Below, in pieces: positions 58,404 through 62,627 of a stretch of DNA of 62,627 nucleotides. Position numbers and translations under genes: made by a program. Numbering within the stretch: the stretch's first letter is position 1; each line of letters begins with the position of its first letter. The stretch is from Butyriboletus loyo (taxonomy: Eukaryota > Basidiomycota > Agaricomycetes > Boletales > Boletaceae), in assembly GCA_038093515.1 (NCBI GenBank), contig JBBPSI010000150.1:1-62627 (forward strand), in the 5' to 3' direction. Under the pieces are notes generated by a model, which was not told the origin of the DNA, made no database searches, and was given only the letters and a program-made list of their open reading frames with translations.

Positions 58404-59718
58404 CTAGGCCAACAACGTCTTGGGCAAACCGTCATTTCCCAACAAGGACTCTTCGTCCCCCCTGACGCGAGGTCCGTCTCCGACGCAAGTGTGAATGAGC
58501 GTCTTGACGGCCCCCGTGCTGAAGCGCTTGGCTACGCTGGCGTTGAAGCCGTCCACGAGCCGCCCCTGGACCGCGGCACCTCCAAAGAGCTGGAAAGGAT
58601 CGTTGAATGATTCCTGAGGGAAGTACGAGACGATCAACTCGATAATCTCTTTCATGTTCTCCCGAGGCGCGTAAATGACCGCGTTCGGACCCGCGTCGAA
58701 CGTGTATGCCGCCTTGCGCTTGCCGCCCGTTTCAAGCGCGACGCGGTTGTACTCTGTCACGATGGTGATGATCGTGCGACTGACATCATTCATGTAAAAG
58801 ATGGGCGGATCGGTGTCGAGCGCGACGGCGTGGAACTGGTTCGAGTCTTTCATTGTGATGGCTGCAAAGGTGTCAAAGTCGTGGTTTTGGATGGCTTTCG
58901 TGATGTCGTTCATCCGGTCTGGGACGACGGTGAGACGCTGGGAGAAGAGGTCAGAGGTCTCAACGGTGCGCTGCATTCCGGCGGTAGAAGAGGTGCCCTT
59001 TTTATCGTCGGAGACGACGCAGATGAGGGCGTGTATGTCGCGCCAGCCAGCCTCTGATGCAACTTGTTCGGCAAAGGAGTCGGAGCCGTCGGTGGCGATA
59101 CCTTCCCGCCATGCAACGAAGCCGCCAAAGAGGGAACGGCAGGCAGAACCGGAGCCCTGACGGGCAATGAGGGAGAGTTCTTTGGGGGATGCGGGAAGCT
59201 GGTACAGTTTGGCGAGGGAGTAAACGAGCGCTGCAAATCCCGACGCGGACGAAGCGAGACCGGCTGCAGTGGGGAAGTTGTTGTGCGAACAGATGTGTAC
59301 TTTCCAGTGTGAGAACTCCAATTGGGAGTGAGAACGTGCGTTTATTTTCAAAAAGGAAAGGCAAGCACACCTTTTCTGCGTTGGGATTTGCGTCTTCGAG
59401 CTCCTTTCGGAGGCGTTTCATTTCGCTGATGCAAGTGGCGAGACGGCCGCCTGGTTTGATCTCGTCGAGCTTGCCGTTGAGCCATAGGGTGTCCTCGGTG
59501 AAGGAAGGGTCTGCGCGGGAGGTGGTGGTGGAGCGAAGGTGATCTTGGTTGAGGGTGACGGAAAGCGAAGAGTTGGTCGGCAAGATGAGCTTCGTGTCTC
59601 GCTTGCCCCAATACCTGGATGGAAATCAGCACGACGTATCAGACTGTTTCTGTCAGACCGACTTGATACATGCGATGTTGACTGGGGCAGACGCTGTTGC
59701 TTGGAAAAACTTGGACAT
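58404..59718 (-). CDS. MVD1: Diphosphomevalonate decarboxylase
   Basis: Exons 59663-59718, 59371-59614 and 58404-59315 encode 403 residues, the usual length. The N-terminus [21 protein letters not shown] runs into [19 protein letters not shown], typical of the enzyme. The GHMP kinase ATP motif [18 protein letters not shown], the catalytic region [49 protein letters not shown] and [14 protein letters not shown] follow in order. It converts mevalonate diphosphate to isopentenyl diphosphate in the sterol pathway. The first intron (GTCGGT donor) splits Lys-19. No peroxisomal targeting signal is evident. It is the last core gene before the LTR nest. Confidence 0.97.
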
Positions 59719-59911
59719 GGTGATAGTGGTGATGGAAGGGAGGAACGTTCAGAACAGTGCCAGTCGTTTTATCTTGTCTCGGGAATCAAAGCAGCCGGGA
59801 TAGAGTCGATGTGGCTGTGCTCATAAGTTAGTGTATATCTGGTGATAATCCAGGCCGAAAGTATTCCCGATTTGAAATGGATGGCAAGTTGGTACTGATC
59901 TGCTCCATAAC

Positions 59912-60415
59912 TGTTAGAACCTTGGTTTCTTTTCTTTCTTTCTTGATTGTTCTAAGACATTCCGTGTCTGCCCTGAACTTGTGTCTCTCTTATATATTCC
60001 TACAAGTCTCATTTCTTGTTCTTTACTTTTTGATTTCTCTTAGGTATATGTGTCTTGTCTTATGCTTTAGCCTGTTTAATATTGATTTCTCCTAGTCATT
60101 GCTTTGAAGTTCCAACATTATCAAAAAGTTACCTCAACCTCCTTGTCAATGTTGAGCCTTTGCTCTATTGACAACCGGGTCCCCTCCATCCCTCATCCTT
60201 CCAATTTGTTGAGCCCTTGCTCCAAACATGTCTTATGACCTCTATCATCCCACAACACCCCAGCCCTGGGGGGAATTTGAAGCATCCCCCTCAGCAAATC
60301 CTGCTTCTGCTCCCATTATGCCAGATCTCACTGCCCTTCTACAGCAGTTTGAAGATCAAAATCAGATTCATTTCCATCAGAACCAAGAGCTTCTAGAATG
60401 AAACAACACTCTTGC
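59912..60415 (+). mobile_element. 5' end of an LTR retrotransposon: LTR, leader and broken gag
   Basis: A TG...CA unit of 206 bases (59912-60117, TGTTAGAACC to TTCCAACA) is followed by a leader and by a gag-like frame starting at 60229 (MSYDLYHPTTPQPWGEFEA, then DLTALLQQFEDQNQ). The frame stops at 60399-60401 and is cut at 60416 by another LTR. No pol is present. The LTR size and TGTTAGA start suggest Copia, but the gag piece is too short to decide. Confidence 0.6.
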
Positions 60416-61184
60416 TGTTATGATCACAGGAGTAAATCCAACAAAAGTCACAAGCAGTTCACTAGGGTTGCAGTTCTACACAAAGAACTGGCAAGATTTA
60501 TAGAATGTAGCAGAGTACCTTAGTCCCTCAACTGTTTCCAGTGAACAAGACAAGTGGTTAAAGCTAAGGGATCTTAGCCCAAACCATGAGCCTTTATATA
60601 TTGTACAGAACAGTGCACAGACCAAGCTGTGCATGTGACAAACTACTATACTTGGTTAGACTAAGAAGCCAATGGTAATCAGAAAGAAGAGAAGTAAACT
60701 GTTATGGTAGTGGTATACTTTTTCTCTCCACTAACATTTGGACTACTGTTTTCTCCTAGCATTCTGCTAGTTCCCTTTGAACAGTACGAACCATTCTTGT
60801 TAGTCATCATTTCTTGCGCACGGACACCGTTTCCTCCATACTCCAGAAGTCTCTAGAGTATTCCGTCCTCTTTCATATTTATGGCTCATGCGACCTGATC
60901 AGGTCATGGTCTGTGCGCAGACTACTGTACTATATAAACCCAACCTCTGTACAGTAGCACCCCATCTAGTTCTACGCAGTCTTCTGCTAGCAATTAGTTC
61001 TCTTCCAGACTCTTAGTGTGCGCACTAAGACATAGTCTGAGATCCATCTGAGAATCATCTCAAGAGTCCTGCGGCTACTCCAGAGTGCCACCTCAGAGTT
61101 CTCATTGTTAGCGCCAAGCGTAACATAAACAGAGATTAAGTGCATGAGGTATGATATCATAGTCTAGACTGATGATGTCATGGA
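60416..61184 (-). repeat. Antisense LTR of the X family, interrupted by solo LTR Y
   Basis: From TGTTATGATC (60416) the plus strand follows the reverse complement of LTR X (61554-62051) with about 70 percent identity by eye. Shared blocks are CAAGTGGTTAAAGCTA, a reversed TATATAAAGG and AGAAGAGAAG-AAAC. Solo LTR Y is inserted at TAAAC within it. The copy is cut at 61184 by LTR Z and its far end is not clear; a few bases may resume at 62177. Confidence 0.7.
60700..61125 (+). repeat. Solo LTR Y with 5-bp target duplication TAAAC
   Basis: It starts TGTTATGGTAGTGG, ends AAGCGTAACA and is 426 bases long. TAAAC flanks it at 60695-60699 and 61126-61130. A TATATAA box lies at 60931-60937. A second copy begins at 62501. 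Confidence 0.93.
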
Positions 61185-62176
61185 TGTTACAATTCATTCT
61201 TTTCTTTTCTACTTAAGCATATCTCACGATAGCTTATCCCTTAGCCGACTCAACTCGGAATATTCTTCTTTCGCTTCTTAGATAGCGAGATCCAACCCTC
61301 AATCTATTGCTTCCCTTTAAGGTAGTCCTATGGAATATTCCATAACCTTCTATTGTACGACTTCCCTTCGCCCAATGGCAATTCTCCTCCATATCATACA
61401 ATAGCCATCTTTCCCCTTCTATCCTTGGTCCGTGCGCACTCCCCTGTATTATAATATGATGAGATCTAGCTACGTTGTACTCTAAGCTAGATCTACTTGG
61501 AATCATCATCAATATCCTCGTCCTCTCGTCTCTAGTAGTGAGTCGTCTTTCTTTGTTATAATCGTGCCTCTTATAACTATCTTTTGCATTCGGACTTCGT
61601 CATATTTCTCTTTCAAAGGTCATGTGACTTAGCGCATGTGATCATGGGATTATACATGTGACCACAGGCTGACTAAGCATATGACGTCATGGTCCAGACT
61701 GGCCCAGACTCTATGACGTCACGCCTCATGTATTTAATCTCCGTTTGCTTCTCTTCTTTTTGATCGCCGTTGACTTCTATTTCCCATCATCGTCGACTTG
61801 TGACTTCTTCATATGTACAGATATAGTAACTAGTCTCACGCACTGCATGGTCTGTGCGTATTCCCTTGTAATATAAAAGGGCTTGTGGTTGCGGCTAGGA
61901 TTCCCTAGCTTTAACCACTTGTCTTATTCGCTGGCAACAGTTGAGAAGATTAAGGTCTGAGCTATCCTCATTACCATCACCAGTACTTGTGTAGTACTGC
62001 AACAGTTGTGGAACCCCGTGTGCCACTTGATAACTCCGTTGTCTCATAACATTCTTCAACTTGAACACTGGATAAATCCTTCGTCTTGAGGGTTAGACTT
62101 GAATGTCTAGAAGACTTCTTGAGTTCCAGAACTATATCCAAGTCCATGCTCGTACTTACCCAGTCCAAGCGTAACA
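61185..62176 (+). repeat. Solo LTR Z with target duplication ATGGA, interrupted by solo LTR X
   Basis: It starts TGTTACAATTC (61185) and ends CAAGCGTAACA (62176). ATGGA flanks it at 61180-61184 and 62177-62181. After removing X and its 5-bp duplication, 489 bases remain. A promoter-like TATTATAATATG stretch lies near 61446. Confidence 0.85.
61554..62051 (+). repeat. Solo LTR X with 5-bp target duplication TTCTT
   Basis: It starts TGTTATAATC, ends GTCTCATAACA and is 498 bases long. TTCTT flanks it at 61549-61553 and 62052-62056. A TATA box (ATATAAAAGG, 61871-61880) is present. It is the reference copy for the antisense pieces at 5540-5745 and 60416-61184. Confidence 0.93.
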
Positions 62177-62181
62177 ATGGA

Positions 62182-62500
62182 CTGGTCTGGACCATTATTG
62201 TTGTGCACCATCTTTCAATGGTGCACGCATCAAGCCATCTCCTAAGAGACAACCCAAAACACTCGCAGGGCCCATACCCAGTTCTGACATGTACTCACAG
62301 GACACTACTCCTGGCAATTCTAACCAGTGAGCCAGAACCACTGATACCACCTCACCACCAAAGGGTAGTAAAGTATACAAGTGATAAAGACTGGGGGAAC
62401 CCAGGCTTCACTGGCCTTGTACTTATAGATTACAGAGAATGCACACGGACCAAGCTGTGCATCATCCTTATCTATCTACTATAATATATAAGTACAGAGT
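62182..62500. other. LTR-derived or unassigned stretch
   Basis: It contains an LTR-promoter-like block (GGACCAAGCTGTGCAT then TATAATATATAAG, 62447-62490), but no ends are defined. No protein domain is seen. Confidence 0.35.
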
Positions 62501-62627
62501 TGTTACGGTAGTGGTCTACTTTTTCTCTCCACTACCATTAGGACTACTACATTCACCTAGCCTTTTGCTAGTTCCTTTTGAACAGTAACAACCGTTCCTG
62601 CTTAGTCATCACTTCCTGCGCACGGAC
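62501..62627 (+). repeat. Second copy of LTR Y, cut by the window edge
   Basis: The sequence starts TGTTACGGTAGTGG and follows 60700-60826 closely to the right edge of the window. Confidence 0.9.

Noticed and set aside
60681..61769. A DNA transposon with terminal inverted repeats
   Set aside because: The inverted similarity first looked like terminal inverted repeats. The flanking duplications and TG...CA ends show two LTRs of one family in opposite orientation instead.
1..62627. CRISPR arrays, bacterial operons, rRNA genes, biosynthetic clusters
   Set aside because: None seen. Gene structure is eukaryotic, the repeats are LTRs or microsatellites, and no synthase-type megagene is present.

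Overview
This window is nuclear DNA of a filamentous basidiomycete. Every core gene is cut by many short introns (about 45-70 bases, mostly GT-AG). The gene content is fungal (ATG3, cytochrome c peroxidase, muskelin, prefoldin 4, sphingosine-1-phosphate lyase, diphosphomevalonate decarboxylase). The repeats are Ty3/Gypsy and Ty1/Copia LTR elements. The HET/TPR pseudogenes and the WD40 paralogues resemble families I associate with Ceratobasidiaceae (Rhizoctonia/Ceratobasidium). That placement is from memory and was not checked against a database.

Layout. (1) 1-7310 is transposon debris: a Gypsy element cut by the left edge of the window (partial 5' LTR, gag-pol with two in-frame TGA codons, no 3' end), a piece of an antisense LTR, and the 3' end of a Copia element split by a solo LTR that has a perfect 5-bp target duplication. 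(2) 7311-8740 is a WD40 gene that has lost its 5' part at the Copia junction. (3) 9761-15717 is a core block: LYAR-type zinc finger protein, ATG3, tRNA-Val(AAC) and protein phosphatase methylesterase 1. (4) 15.9-39 kb is an accessory island. It holds three intact WD40 paralogues (21813-23982 minus, 28685-30699 minus, 35425-37474 plus) that share exon structure and upstream blocks, a separate WD40-coiled-coil gene (19050-20488 minus), two WD40 pseudogenes, two broken HET/TPR incompatibility-type genes, a fragment of the splicing factor gene PRP17, a prolyl-iminopeptidase-like gene, and long stretches I cannot assign. (5) 39302-59718 is core again: a DUF6699-like protein, CCP1, muskelin, prefoldin 4, sphingosine-1-phosphate lyase, an alpha-arrestin and MVD1, with a 4-kb gene-poor gap at 50.2-54.2 kb. 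(6) 59912-62627 is a stack of solo LTRs nested in one another, three of them with exact 5-bp target duplications.

How the genes work together. The core genes are unrelated housekeeping functions (autophagy, PP2A regulation, peroxide detoxification, tubulin/actin folding, sphingolipid and sterol metabolism, ubiquitin-ligase adaptors) and do not form a pathway cluster. The interesting part is the accessory island. Its WD40 paralogues are mosaics of one another, which suggests recombination or gene conversion among copies, and they lie among HET-domain remnants. Such a layout fits a fast-evolving recognition locus, but the function of these WD40 proteins is unknown to me.

Gene models were built by hand. 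For each spliced model called intact, the exon lengths sum to a whole number of codons with no internal stop. Splice sites at family-conserved positions are firm; single-copy hypothetical genes are not.
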